Origin: CAZLMW01 sp964560875
GTDB lineage: Bacteria; Myxococcota_A; UBA9042
Direction of reading: 5' to 3'
Assembly: GCA_964560875.1 (NCBI GenBank)
Contig: CAZLMW010000014.1
Span: 24,476-88,475 of the forward strand
DNA: 64,000 nucleotides
Every line of letters begins with the position of its first letter. Position 1 is the first letter of the stretch. Position numbers and translations under genes: made by a program. This document shows, in pieces, positions 8,101-16,995 of the stretch. The notes beneath the pieces were generated by a model. The model was given only the letters and a program-made list of their open reading frames with translations, was not told the origin of the DNA and made no database searches.

Positions 8101-11100
8101 GCAGATTCCGCTTGAGCACGCGCCATCGAACTTGGAACAGTCGGGCGCTTTTACGCCCCCGGTGCACTTGCCGGACTTGCAGGTGTCGCCGGCGGTGCAG
8201 AACTGCTTGTCGTCGCAGCTGGCGCCGTCCTTGGCCGGCGTCTTGGCGCATTGGAACGTCTTTTCGCCGGTCGACTTGCACGCCGCGATCTCGCATTCGC
8301 CTGCCGTGCCGGAGCAGTCGACCTTCTTGCCGGCGATGCACTTGCCTTCTTTGCAGTAGTCATTGGCCGTGCAGCCGCTTCCGTCCGCGTCGCAGAGCGG
8401 GGTCGCCGGTCGTGGAATCGGCACGCATTCGTAGCCGGTCTTGGTGTCGACCGAGGCGCGGCAGACCGCCGTGTTGCAGGCGTTGGCGACGGTGCTGCAG
8501 TCCGCTGGGATGCCGGGGCTGCACTTACCGTTGCTGCACTTGTCGTTGACCGTACACGCGTCGCCGTCCTGGCAGATCGTGCCGTTGGTCAGCTGGGTCA
8601 TCTTGCACTTGCCGGTCAGCGGCTGGCACAGGTTCTTTTCGCAGGCCGCGTCGCCGAGCGTGTCGCAGACAATCGGATCCTGCTTGAACTTCGGATCGTT
8701 GCGGGGCTGGCAGGTGCCGAACTTGGTTCCCTTGGGAACGACGCACTCGAGCCATCCGTCGCACTTGTTGTTGTTGTCGTACTGGTCGCAGTCCTTCTGG
8801 ACCTGGCACTGGAAGCAGATCTTGTTGCCGCCGCTGCACAAGCCGCCGTGGCACTTGGTCTTCGCGGTGCAGATGTTGCCGTCGTCGCACTTGGTTCCGT
8901 TGGGCTCGTCGGTGGTGTGGTTGCAGCCCTTGTCCTTGGTGCACAGGTCCTTGGTGCAGTCGTTGCCGTCGGAGCAGTCGATCTTGGTGCCCACGCACTT
9001 ACCGAGGCCGTCGCACCGGTCGGAGGTGCACTTATCGCCGTCATCGCAAACCGTCGTGGTGCTCTGGACGGGCAGGAAGACGCACGCGGACTTGGGCGCG
9101 TTGGAGTCTTTGGGATCGGCCTTCCACTTGGCGTTGCAGCTGTCGAGCGTGCAGGTGTTCTTATCGTTGCAGATCACCGCTTTGACGCTGCACTTCTTGC
9201 CGGCGCACTTGCCCTTTTGGGTGCATGGGTTGCCGTCGTCGCAGGGCTGGAAGCCGTCGAGCGCGTTGTTGACGCAGCCCTTGCCGGTGCCGTTGGGCGC
9301 CGCGGCGGACTTGGGCGGGTCGCACTTATCGTGGGTGCAGTCGTTGCCGTCGTCGCAGGTGTTGAGCTTGTTGCGGCAGCCGGCCTTGGGATCGCAGCTG
9401 TCGACGGTGCACGGGTTGTTGTCGTCGCACTTGAGCGGCAAGCCCTGGCATGAACCGCCGCTGCACTTGTCGTTGAACGTGCAGAGGTTGCCGTCGCTGC
9501 AGGAGACGCCGTCGTTGTCCGCGATCGTGCAGCCATTGGTCGGCGAGCACTGACCGACGACCTTGCGGCACTTCGTCTTGATCTTCGAGTTGCAGTCGAC
9601 GATCTGGGACTTGCAGACGCCGTCCTTGTCGCACGTGTCTTTCTCGGTGCACTTGCTGCCGTCGTCGCACGGCAGACCGACCTTCGCCTTGGCGATGCAA
9701 GCGCCGTTGACACACGAGTCTTCGGTGCAAGACGCGCCGTCGTCGCAGTTCTTCTTCTTACCCGCGCACTTGCCGGCGAGGTCGCAGCGATCGGTGATCG
9801 TGCACGGCTGACCGTCGTCGCAGTCCTTGCCGCCCTGGACCACGTTCTTGCAGCCCGCCTTGCCCGCGCAGACGTCGATCGTGCAGGGGTTCTTGTCGTT
9901 GCACGTCACGTCGTCGGACTTGCAGATGCCCTGGTCGCAGCGGTCCTTGACCGTGCAGGGGTTGCCGTCGTCGCACTTGAGCGTGTTGTCGACCTGGTTG
10001 AGACACCCCGAACCCGCCTTGCAGGTGTCGAGCGTGCAGCCGTTGCCGTCGTCGCAGTCGACCTTCTGACCGGAGCACTGGTCGTCCTTGTCGCACTTGG
10101 TCTTGGTCGTGCACGCGTTTCCGTCATCGCACGCCGCGCCGATGCCCTTCTTGGCCTTGTTGCAGCCGAAGATCTTGTCGCAGATGTCGTCGGTGCAGAC
10201 GTTGTTGTCGTCGCACAGGCCGGCCTTGAGCGCGTCTTCGCCGTCGCACTTGCCGTTGCTGCACTTGTCCTTGAGCGTGCACTTGTTGTTGTCGTCGCAA
10301 GCCTGGCCGGTGGGCAGCTTGATCGGCGCGCACTGGCCGTTGACCTTCTGGCAGATGTTCTCGATGCACGGCACGTCGGACTTCTTGCACTTCACCTCGC
10401 TGTTCTTCTTGGGCAGGCAGAGGTTACCGGTGCAGGCGAAGACGCCGTTGCAGAGGTCGCCGTCGTCGTACTTCTTGCAGTCGTCGTCCTTGAGGCAGGT
10501 GCAGGTGTTCTTCGCGTAGATGCACACGCCCTTGTCGCAGGTGTCGCCGGTCGTGCACTTGTTGTTGTCGTCGCAGGTCTCTTTGTCCTTCTTCTTGGCG
10601 TGCAAGCAGCCCTGTTTCGGGTCGCAGCTGTCGACCGTGCATGACTCCTTGTCGTCGCAATTGATCTTCGGGCCGATGCAGGCGCCGACCTTGTCGCAGG
10701 TCGTCTTCTCGGTGCACTTGCTGCCGTCTTTGCAGGGCGCGCCGTCGGGCTTGAGTTTCTTGAGGCAGGCGCCGGTTTTCGGGTTGCAGGAGCCGATCGA
10801 GCAGATGCCGTCGCCGAGCTTGGCGCAGTCGGGGATGGTCTTCTTGTCGACGTCGCAGACCTTCTTGGTGCCCGCGGTAACGCACTTGATAACGCCGTTG
10901 CAGGGGTCACCGTCGTCGAGCTTGGTGCAGTCGGACTGCTGGGCGCACTTGGTGCAGTTGTCTTTCACGACGAGGCACTTGCCGGAGTCGCAGACCTCTT
11001 GGGTGGTGCAGGCGAGCCCGTCTTCGCACTTGGTGCCGCCCTTGACGTTGATGTAGGTGCAGCCCTTGTCGGACGCGCAGACGTCGATCGTGCACGTGTT

Positions 11101-12684
11101 GTTGTCGTTGCAGTCGATGTCCTTGCCGACGCACTTGGCGGCCTTGTTGCAGATGTCGTTGGTGGTGCACTTGTTGTTGTCGTTGCACGGGCCTTCGAAC
11201 TTGGTGTGGCCGCACTTGCCGGCCTGGTCTTTCAGGCACGCGTCGTTGGTGCACGGATCGCCGTCGTTGCAGTTCTTCGCGACGCCCTTGCAGACGCCGA
11301 GATCGCACTTGTCGTTGACCGTGCACGGGTTGTTGTCGCTGCAGAGCCCGGCCTTGGGCGTGTAGAAGCAGCCGGTCTGAGGCGAGCACGCGTCGTTGGT
11401 GCACGGGTTCTTGTCGTCGCAGTCGCCGGTCTTGGTGTAAGCGTCGCCGTTGCAGACGCCGCCGGTGCAGCGGTCGTTGCTGGTGCACTTGTTGGAGTCG
11501 GTGCAGTTGGTCACGCCGTCGGCGAGCGGGACGGACACGCACGAGCCCTTCTTCTTGTCGCACTCGTCGAAGGTGCAGTCGTTGGAGTCGTTGCACTTGA
11601 GCGCTTTGCCCTTGCAGCCGCCGGACTGGCACTCGTCGTCGATCGTGCAGGCGTCCCCGTCGCTGCAGACGCCGCCGTCGGCGACCGGCGTGAACGTGGT
11701 CTTGCCCGACGTCGCGTTGCACTTGGCCTTGACGCACGGGTTGGGCGCCTTGGCGTCGTCCTTGAGCTGACCTTTGCAGATGCCGGCTTTGCACTCGTCT
11801 TTGTCGGTGCACTTGGAGCCGTCGTCGCAGGTCACGCCGTCTTGGCGCACCTTGAACTTGCAGCCGTCAGCCTTGTCGCAGCTGTCGGTCGTGCAGGGGT
11901 TCTTGTCGTCGCAGGTGACCTTGACGCCGCCGCCGCAGACGCCCTTGGTGCATTCGGTCTTGTCGGTGCACTTGTTGCCGTCGTTGCAGATCGTCTTGTC
12001 GGCCTTGTTGATGTTCACGCAGCCGTCGGCCTTCTTGCACAGGTCGTCGGTGCACTCGTTCTTATCGTCGCAATCCTTGGCGGTGATGATGTCGCCAAAG
12101 CAGCCGCCGAGCTTGCAGGTGTCGTTCTTGGTGCACTTGTTGTCGTCGTCGCAGTCCTTGGCCGCGGTCGACGAGATGTTGGTCCAGGCGCACGATCCGT
12201 CGGTCTTGCAGGCGGGTTCGACGCACTCGGCGACCTTGCCGGGAGGCGCTTTGCCCTTGCAGGCCGCGCCAGTTCCCTTGGTGCCCTTTTGGCACTTGCC
12301 GTTCTTGCACGTGCCTTCAGCGGTGCACTCCCAGCCGTCATCGCAAGCGCCACCGTCCTTGATCGGCTGGGCTTTGCAGCTGCCGGAGACGCACGCGGCT
12401 TCCATGCAGGCTTGACCGTCGATGCCGAGATCCTTCTTGGAGCAGTCGGCGGCCTTGGTGCAGTCGGCAGCGGGGCCAGTGTCCTTGTCCCCGGTCCCTG
12501 TGTCGGTCGATTTCACGTCGGCGTTGATACCGCCGGTGTCGGCGGTGTCTTCATCACCTACCGAAGTGTCTTCTCCGCCAGGCGGCGTCACCGGATCCGA
12601 ACATCCGATCGCGACCGCGAGCAACGCGATCGCAAAAAACGATGTCAGGCTTTTGCCGCAAGGGCACCATTGAGAGTAGCGCAT
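5146..12684 (-). CDS. Giant Cys-repeat (Dicty_CTDC-like) surface lipoprotein, ~2,512 aa
   Basis: Starts MRYSQWCPCGKSL with a lipoprotein signal whose lipobox ends AVAIGC (Cys28), then an Asp/Thr-rich linker to about residue 75. Residues ~75-1950 are an almost unbroken array of units of the type C-D-D-G-N-x-C-T-x-x-D-x-C followed by G-x-C, first in a Lys/Asp-rich form and later in a C-D-A-D-G-N-G-C-T form with spacers of the F-x-C type. This matches the Dictyostelium extracellular-matrix repeat family. The last ~550 residues (from CIDDDFEPDDKAGLPTF) lack the repeats and contain three beta-rich units ending KIDDVMLAGNC, MLDSIAIQGLC and YIDNITIICK, suggesting jelly-roll domains. AAGGA lies just before the ATG. 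No catalytic motif is visible; I infer a structural or adhesive surface protein. Confidence 0.9.
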   Translation of the reverse strand: MRYSQWCPCGKSLTSFFAIALLAVAIGCSDPVTPPGGEDTSVGDEDTADTGGINADVKSTDTGTGDKDTGPAADCTKAADCSKKDLGIDGQACMEAACVSGSCKAQPIKDGGACDDGWECTAEGTCKNGKCQKGTKGTGAACKGKAPPGKVAECVEPACKTDGSCAWTNISSTAAKDCDDDNKCTKNDTCKLGGCFGDIITAKDCDDKNECTDDLCKKADGCVNINKADKTICNDGNKCTDKTECTKGVCGGGVKVTCDDKNPCTTDSCDKADGCKFKVRQDGVTCDDGSKCTDKDECKAGICKGQLKDDAKAPNPCVKAKCNATSGKTTFTPVADGGVCSDGDACTIDDECQSGGCKGKALKCNDSNDCTFDECDKKKGSCVSVPLADGVTNCTDSNKCTSNDRCTGGVCNGDAYTKTGDCDDKNPCTNDACSPQTGCFYTPKAGLCSDNNPCTVNDKCDLGVCKGVAKNCNDGDPCTNDACLKDQAGKCGHTKFEGPCNDNNKCTTNDICNKAAKCVGKDIDCNDNNTCTIDVCASDKGCTYINVKGGTKCEDGLACTTQEVCDSGKCLVVKDNCTKCAQQSDCTKLDDGDPCNGVIKCVTAGTKKVCDVDKKTIPDCAKLGDGICSIGSCNPKTGACLKKLKPDGAPCKDGSKCTEKTTCDKVGACIGPKINCDDKESCTVDSCDPKQGCLHAKKKDKETCDDNNKCTTGDTCDKGVCIYAKNTCTCLKDDDCKKYDDGDLCNGVFACTGNLCLPKKNSEVKCKKSDVPCIENICQKVNGQCAPIKLPTGQACDDNNKCTLKDKCSNGKCDGEDALKAGLCDDNNVCTDDICDKIFGCNKAKKGIGAACDDGNACTTKTKCDKDDQCSGQKVDCDDGNGCTLDTCKAGSGCLNQVDNTLKCDDGNPCTVKDRCDQGICKSDDVTCNDKNPCTIDVCAGKAGCKNVVQGGKDCDDGQPCTITDRCDLAGKCAGKKKNCDDGASCTEDSCVNGACIAKAKVGLPCDDGSKCTEKDTCDKDGVCKSQIVDCNSKIKTKCRKVVGQCSPTNGCTIADNDGVSCSDGNLCTFNDKCSGGSCQGLPLKCDDNNPCTVDSCDPKAGCRNKLNTCDDGNDCTHDKCDPPKSAAAPNGTGKGCVNNALDGFQPCDDGNPCTQKGKCAGKKCSVKAVICNDKNTCTLDSCNAKWKADPKDSNAPKSACVFLPVQSTTTVCDDGDKCTSDRCDGLGKCVGTKIDCSDGNDCTKDLCTKDKGCNHTTDEPNGTKCDDGNICTAKTKCHGGLCSGGNKICFQCQVQKDCDQYDNNNKCDGWLECVVPKGTKFGTCQPRNDPKFKQDPIVCDTLGDAACEKNLCQPLTGKCKMTQLTNGTICQDGDACTVNDKCSNGKCSPGIPADCSTVANACNTAVCRASVDTKTGYECVPIPRPATPLCDADGSGCTANDYCKEGKCIAGKKVDCSGTAGECEIAACKSTGEKTFQCAKTPAKDGASCDDKQFCTAGDTCKSGKCTGGVKAPDCSKFDGACSSGICDPKENGGFGACQPKIKPGSDKKPCDADGNGCTVNDICANGVCVAGAPPNCAKLNGACTVGACKSTGALQFECVAAPTREAKPCEADKNGCTIGDRCVKGKCTAGTPADCKAKGDGKCLVGTCKSLSNAQYTCIGSPAKTGSPCDSDGNGCTRNDACNDKGACQPGPTVNCNKDSGTCAIGTCVSVGTDKFECKGAAKPDNTPCDADGNGCTEKDKCQGGKCVAGKAPDCSAHTKGACVLGGCTNKGSDKYLCEPYPRKNGQTCNADNDGCTKNDACEGGTCTKGAIETCKSVAGPCVNEKCQSKGSNDFKCLVAAKESYKTLDPPTACTPTTGKAQDTCLKGYLCGQTGTVEVVDPKDKTKKIKIKKGLCQPSVQVTCDDGSQCTQSDVCHGGSCTGQSSKDCDDRDPCTLDACVAKDGTCSHKKIAGCVKCIDDDFEPDDKAGLPTFKDWAPSSKHPKHVSFKLDKAGAIDNSQLGVIAQWKGQLKYKDHTGKLVTEEKPIPVRLLHRRYYLRKGTIPPVFQFKLLTKFTDQGCAREVVQVVINNEVQWQQCKTTPSTEIKGSDTSQFIQLPLAKWAGDTVDIEFRVWADGKDTTSGGWVKIDDVMLAGNCGPGCLAAGFETVGLNPPYEPDPKLPNAKPPELPPFIPANVQPTASAANYFSWKLVTKGTHTGRGAVQAKYSGAPPGGKAQTASLRMPIIRPVAKDTLYFAMKLEDTGAAGDELSVIAHQWDKTESSIVGSTSIFKRTVTKPGWSVVKIDLSAYAGKSIDLEWRAKTATAKGAKGTFMLDSIAIQGLCQYACFRESWDLYGIKKWQVLTKDKKKSAKLSTTQAKTKPNSLYVTHGSGINDKVPLIVGSKPGSNLMIQGSVSGMSWEYDANIFMNKKLCPAPGVPATGNIDTVNIKGQYQDYIDSFETAQLGPNDPRWFSIHGQCESSSGWKRFKGKVPDEGLGRVFIPQIWVTSPKVVTDLKGYIDNITIICK

Positions 12685-12720
12685 GGCTTCCTTCCCCTCA
12701 GACCGCTATTCGTGTACCGC

Positions 12721-12750
12721 AAGTGCCTCGACAGGGGGGGACAGGCACTT
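12721..12750. promoter_or_regulatory. Inverted repeat upstream of the giant lipoprotein gene
   Basis: AAGTGCCT and AGGCACTT form an 8-bp inverted repeat around a G-rich 14-base loop, 37-66 bases before the ATG of the gene that starts at 12684. It could be a leader hairpin or a dimer-binding site. The divergent intergenic region 12685-12947 holds nothing else that I recognise. Confidence 0.4.
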
Positions 12751-12947
12751 TACTGGTGGAACAGGGGCACGTTCGTACTTTCAGACGCGCTCTGGAGATT
12801 AGCAGATGCCGCGAGAGAGCGGCAACAACACGACGATTGGAACACGGATCGGTGTCATGTCACCACAGTATCTGTACGCGAAGATCGGTCCAGAATTGAT
12901 CGGGCACTGGTGCGCTTGTACCCTTCGGGCCAGCCTGCGGAGGCGAC

Positions 12948-14936
12948 ATGAGACAGTTTTTGGCCACAACTCGTACCAAAAGGGCCACTGAAGGGGCTTT
13001 TATGGGGCGTTGTGACCTCGCATCGCCGGCCCTTGTTGCGGTTGTTGTCCTCGTCATCGCGGCTTGCGGTGGTGATCCGGAGTCGGGCAGCGGCACAGCC
13101 GGGTCATCTGGCGGCAGCAACGACGCTGGTGCGGGGACCGTTGGCGACGGTGAGGACGACACCGGCCTGCGGTTCAATTTCGACACGTCCGGTGGTGGCG
13201 GCGACGACACGATCGAGCCCGGCACGTTCGGCGCGCCTTGCAAGACCAACTCGGAGTGCGACTCGACCCTCTGCATCCAGACGGCCGACGGCCAGGTGTG
13301 CAGCAGGACGTGCATCGAGGACTGCCCCAGCGGCTTTGAATGCCTCGAAAACAAGGTGGCTGGCGGCGACACCGTCTTCATGTGCCTGCCGCGCTGGCTG
13401 CGGCTGTGCGACCCCTGCAACGAGAACAAGGAATGCAACGCTGAGGGCAAGTCGGGCAACGTGTGCGTTTCGTTTGGCAAGAACGGCAGCTACTGCGGCG
13501 TCAAGTGCGAGTTCGACAAGGAATGCCCCACCGGCTACGAGTGCTCGTCGGTGACCGATGCGTCGACCGGCACCAAGTCCAAGCAATGCGCGGTGACCGC
13601 GGGACTGTGCTCGTGCAGCAAGCGCGCCGAGGACCTCGGGCTGACCACCAAGTGCCAGAATTCCTTCCAGGGCGCGGTCTGTGATGGCATCCGCAAGTGC
13701 CGACCCGGCGGGCTATCCGATTGCAGTGCCGAGGTCCCCAAGCCCGAAGAGTGCAACGGCATCGACGACGACTGCGACGGCAAGACCGATAACTTCGACG
13801 GCGGCGGCGGCAAGTGCAAAGGCAAGAAGAACGATTTCGGTCAGTGCGAGGGCGTCATCACCGCTTGCAACAACGGCAAGGTCACGTGCGATGCGCCGGC
13901 CGCGCAGCCTGAGAAATGCAATGGCAAGGACGACGACTGCGACGGCGACACGGACGAAGGCCTGTGCGACGACGGCAAACCCTGCACGCAGGACCTGTGC
14001 AACACCGACGGGTCGTGCAAGCACACCAAGGTCGCGGGGATGAAGTGCGACGACGGCAACATCTGCACGCAGACCGATAAGTGCAAAGCGGGCAAGTGCG
14101 TCGGCGGCAACACCCTCGACTGCGACGACCAGGACGCTTGTTCGTCCGACTCGTGCGACAAGCTGACCGGCTGCAAACACAAGCCCAACTCCGCTGCAAG
14201 CTGCAAAGACGACGGCAACGTGTGCACCCAGGACGTGTGCCAGGCCGGCTCGTGCGTGCATCCGCCCGTCAAGGAAGGCAGCCCGTGCCCCGATGACGGC
14301 CAAGCGTGCACGCAGGACATTTGCAACAACAAGATCTGCCTGCACCAGCCCAAGGACGGCAAGAAGTGCGTCAGCGACGGCAACCCGTGCACTGCGGACG
14401 TCTGCCACAACGGCAAGTGCGCCCACAAGCCGTCCAATGGGGGCAAGTGCCTCGACGACGGCAAGCCCTGCACGCTCGATGTGTGCGAGCTCGGCAAGTG
14501 CATTCACAAGCAGTCCAGCGGCGGCAAGTGCGAAGACGGCAACCCGTGCACGCTCAACGACAAGTGCCTCGGCGGCAACTGCCTGGCCGGCACGTTCAAG
14601 AGCTGCAACGACGGCAACCCGTGCACCAAGGACGCCTGCGATCCCAAGAAGGGGTGCCAGCACGCCAACAACGACTACGCGCCATGTCAGGCCAAGAGCG
14701 GCACCTGCCCGACCGGCATCTGCTGGGGCGGCGGCTGCCAGAGCAAGCCCAACGAGCCGTGTTCGACGAAGGTCAAGGTCGGCCTGTGCAGCTCGGTTCC
14801 GGTGACCGGCAAATGCAGCGCGTCGGGTAAGTGCTCACCAACGAGCAGTCCCAAGCAGGTGACGTGCACCATCAACTGCCAGGGCTTCTGCATCAACTGC
14901 CTCGGCATCCAGCTCTGCATCCCGATCAACTACTGA
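12948..14936 (+). CDS. Cys-repeat lipoprotein with MopE-like metal-binding motifs
   Basis: A lipoprotein signal ends at lipobox VIAACGG, followed by a Gly/Ser/Asp linker. Residues ~85-260 hold irregular Cys motifs (CKTNSECDSTLC and similar). Then come two motifs of the MopE type, ECNGIDDDCDGKTDN and CNGKDDDCDGDTDEG, associated with metal binding in surface proteins such as MopE of Methylococcus. Residues ~345-570 are C-D-D-G-x-x-C-T repeats like those of the divergent giant gene; the tail is Cys-rich without periodicity. The ATG at 12948 has GGAGG four bases upstream; an ATG at 13002 with AAGGGG would give a shorter n-region and is a real alternative. Function is inferred as surface or matrix protein. 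Confidence 0.9.
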   Translation: MRQFLATTRTKRATEGAFMGRCDLASPALVAVVVLVIAACGGDPESGSGTAGSSGGSNDAGAGTVGDGEDDTGLRFNFDTSGGGGDDTIEPGTFGAPCKTNSECDSTLCIQTADGQVCSRTCIEDCPSGFECLENKVAGGDTVFMCLPRWLRLCDPCNENKECNAEGKSGNVCVSFGKNGSYCGVKCEFDKECPTGYECSSVTDASTGTKSKQCAVTAGLCSCSKRAEDLGLTTKCQNSFQGAVCDGIRKCRPGGLSDCSAEVPKPEECNGIDDDCDGKTDNFDGGGGKCKGKKNDFGQCEGVITACNNGKVTCDAPAAQPEKCNGKDDDCDGDTDEGLCDDGKPCTQDLCNTDGSCKHTKVAGMKCDDGNICTQTDKCKAGKCVGGNTLDCDDQDACSSDSCDKLTGCKHKPNSAASCKDDGNVCTQDVCQAGSCVHPPVKEGSPCPDDGQACTQDICNNKICLHQPKDGKKCVSDGNPCTADVCHNGKCAHKPSNGGKCLDDGKPCTLDVCELGKCIHKQSSGGKCEDGNPCTLNDKCLGGNCLAGTFKSCNDGNPCTKDACDPKKGCQHANNDYAPCQAKSGTCPTGICWGGGCQSKPNEPCSTKVKVGLCSSVPVTGKCSASGKCSPTSSPKQVTCTINCQGFCINCLGIQLCIPINY

Positions 14937-14949
14937 TCCGGGGGTGTGA

Positions 14950-16149
14950 CTACTGGTTGCGGCGCTTGATGTGGGCGCGTTTGTCCGTGGGCGGGGAGCC
15001 GAGGACGCTCTTTGCGGCGGGTTCTTCGGCGAGGTGGGCAGCAAAGAACGCGCTGACCCAGCGGGCTGTGATGTTGATGGCCTCGGCGACCGGGATGTAG
15101 GTGAACGGGCTGCCGTCTGTCTGGCGCACGCCTTTGCCGCACCCGGCGAACCAGCCGTCGGCGAGGCCCGCGAGATCGGCGACCGAAAAATGCCCGGCGT
15201 CGTCGATTTCGAGCTTCCAGGCCGGCGTCTTGGCGGCGTCGAAGTTGCCGCGGATGAGGGTGTTGCCGACTTCGGTGATGCTGTTGTCTTCGCGCGCCAC
15301 GACGAAGAGCACGGGCACCTTGATGTTGGCCATCTTCACGCCGGGGATGAGCGGGTTTTCCATTGGGGCGGCGAGGCCGGCGACGGCCTTGATGCGTGGG
15401 TCGGCCTGGGTGAGCGCGCCGGCGGTGACGCTGCCGAAGCTGTGCCCGTAGATGCCGACGCGGGCGGGGTCGATGCGGCCTCGAACGGCTTGGGGGAGGG
15501 CGGTTGCGGCGGGATCAACCAGCATGTCGAGCGCGAATTTCACGTCGCCCACACGCAGATCGAGCCACTTCTTGGAGAGATCACCGCCCTTGCCCGCGAG
15601 CGAGTCGAACATCGTGTTGCCCGCGTGGTCCGGGGCGATAACGACGATGCCGTGCGAGGCCAGTCGTTCGGCGATGCTGAAGCTCGAAAAGCGGATGCAC
15701 GTATGGCAATGCGAGAACACCACGGCAGGCAGGCCATTGGCGGAGGGGCCCGTGTCGGCGGTGGCGGGGCCGTCGCGGTGTGCTCCGGTGTTGCGGGTTG
15801 TGCACTGCGTTGCCGAGGTGGCGAGCTGCGATGCGAGGGTCTTGGCGTCGGCGCCTTCGGTGACGAAGCCTTCGGTCTTGCCGGTCTGGACGGTGGCGGC
15901 CTTGCCGTTGGCGTCGACGCGGGCGACGGACGGGTACCAGACCTCGAAGATCAGCTCGCGCTTGGTCTTGGGATCTGTTGCTTTGAAGGTGCGGTGGGCG
16001 ACGACGTAGCGGCCGGGGTTGTCATAGTCCGACGGTTGCAGTTCGACGGTCTTCGGCGCGCTATCGTCGCCGCCGCGATTGTCTACAGCGCTCGAGCACG
16101 CCAACCCAAGTATCGCCACCGCTAACACGGTCGCGTGATCCAGCTTCAT
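14950..16149 (-). CDS. Lipoprotein alpha/beta hydrolase (PAF-acetylhydrolase / dienelactone hydrolase-like)
   Basis: A 399-aa exported lipoprotein beginning MKLDHATVLAVAILGLAC with the lipobox LGLAC. The fold is alpha/beta hydrolase: PAVVFSHCHTCIRFSS (oxyanion region), nucleophile elbow VGIYGHSFGSVTAG, acid in VAREDNSIT and His in DDAGHFSVADL. The layout with a long N-terminal strand region (FKATDPKTKRELIFEVWYP) is typical of PAF-acetylhydrolase-like esterases. The substrate is unknown. The reading frame extends upstream to 16308 but those codons overlap the carbonic anhydrase gene; the ATG at 16149 gives the signal peptide. It lies 13 bp after the carbonic anhydrase gene and is probably co-transcribed with it. 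Confidence 0.9.
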   Translation of the reverse strand: MKLDHATVLAVAILGLACSSAVDNRGGDDSAPKTVELQPSDYDNPGRYVVAHRTFKATDPKTKRELIFEVWYPSVARVDANGKAATVQTGKTEGFVTEGADAKTLASQLATSATQCTTRNTGAHRDGPATADTGPSANGLPAVVFSHCHTCIRFSSFSIAERLASHGIVVIAPDHAGNTMFDSLAGKGGDLSKKWLDLRVGDVKFALDMLVDPAATALPQAVRGRIDPARVGIYGHSFGSVTAGALTQADPRIKAVAGLAAPMENPLIPGVKMANIKVPVLFVVAREDNSITEVGNTLIRGNFDAAKTPAWKLEIDDAGHFSVADLAGLADGWFAGCGKGVRQTDGSPFTYIPVAEAINITARWVSAFFAAHLAEEPAAKSVLGSPPTDKRAHIKRRNQ

Positions 16150-16162
16150 GGTCTTGGCTCGC

Positions 16163-16798
16163 TCAACTGTCCAGGTGATAGATCTCGCGGATATCGGCCA
16201 GGATCTCGCTGAAGGGCACTTCGAGATCGTGCAACAAGCCCTCATCCAACGAGTACACCCAGCCGTGCACGATCGGATAGCCGGTCTTGAGAAACGCCTT
16301 CTGTACACACGCTGTCTTGATGACGTTCACGGCCTGATCGATGACGTTGAGTTCAACGAGGCGTCGGTACCGCTTTTCCTCATCCTCGATGGCCATCAAC
16401 TCTTCGCGGTGACTGCGGAAGACGTCGCGCACTTCGCGTAGCCAGCCGTTGAGGGTCCCCAGGTCGGCGGACTGCATCGCTGCCTGCACGCCACCGCAGC
16501 CGTAGTGGCCACAAACGACGACGTGCCTTACGCCCAGGTGCGTTACGGCGTACTCGATAACGCTCTGGCCGTTGAGGTCGGTGTTGACCACAAGGTTGGC
16601 GACGTTGCGGTGAACGAATACTGCGCCGGGCTCCAGGCCCATGATAACGTTCGCGGGCACGCGGCTGTCGGCGCAACCGATGTAGAGAAAGTCGGGATCT
16701 TGCCCCTTGGCCAACTCCGTGAAGAATTCGGGGTTGGATGAGCGGGTCTTAGCGACCCAGCGGCGGTTGTTCTCGAATACTTCTTGGTAGCGCTTCAC
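16163..16798 (-). CDS. can: Beta-class carbonic anhydrase
   Basis: This cytoplasmic zinc enzyme interconverts CO2 and bicarbonate. The 211-aa length and N-terminus match the Can (YadF) type. Zinc ligands and the catalytic dyad are intact: Cys42, Asp44 and Arg46 in YIGCADSRVPAN, and His98 and Cys101 in VVVCGHYGCGGV. Strand VFVHRNVANLV and helix QSVIEYAVTHLGV are also typical. It is followed after 13 bp by the lipoprotein hydrolase on the same strand. Expression control is not visible. Confidence 0.97.
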   Translation of the reverse strand: MKRYQEVFENNRRWVAKTRSSNPEFFTELAKGQDPDFLYIGCADSRVPANVIMGLEPGAVFVHRNVANLVVNTDLNGQSVIEYAVTHLGVRHVVVCGHYGCGGVQAAMQSADLGTLNGWLREVRDVFRSHREELMAIEDEEKRYRRLVELNVIDQAVNVIKTACVQKAFLKTGYPIVHGWVYSLDEGLLHDLEVPFSEILADIREIYHLDS

Positions 16799-16995
16799 AG
16801 GCTAACTCCAGCGGCAGTTGGGGCGTAAGGCCGCTATTGTTGCGATATGTCCGCCGCGCGCAAGCCGTCTCGCACAACTCCACAAAGAGACTCGATTTCG
16901 GCGCTCATGACGAGTCGCACAGCGCCGCGAATGCGCGACCATGCTGGGGCGTTGGGTAACACGACGAGGGGCCAACCGGCGTGTAGACTTCGCGC

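Noticed and set aside
5146..12684. Regular short repeats that could suggest a CRISPR array
   Set aside because: The periodicity is codon-based, units diverge and all are in one reading frame; no cas genes are present.
10999..12951. 650-codon open frame on the + strand
   Set aside because: It is the mirror of the Cys-repeat gene; its Val/Ala/Asp-rich translation follows from the repeat codons on the other strand, with no signal or family match.
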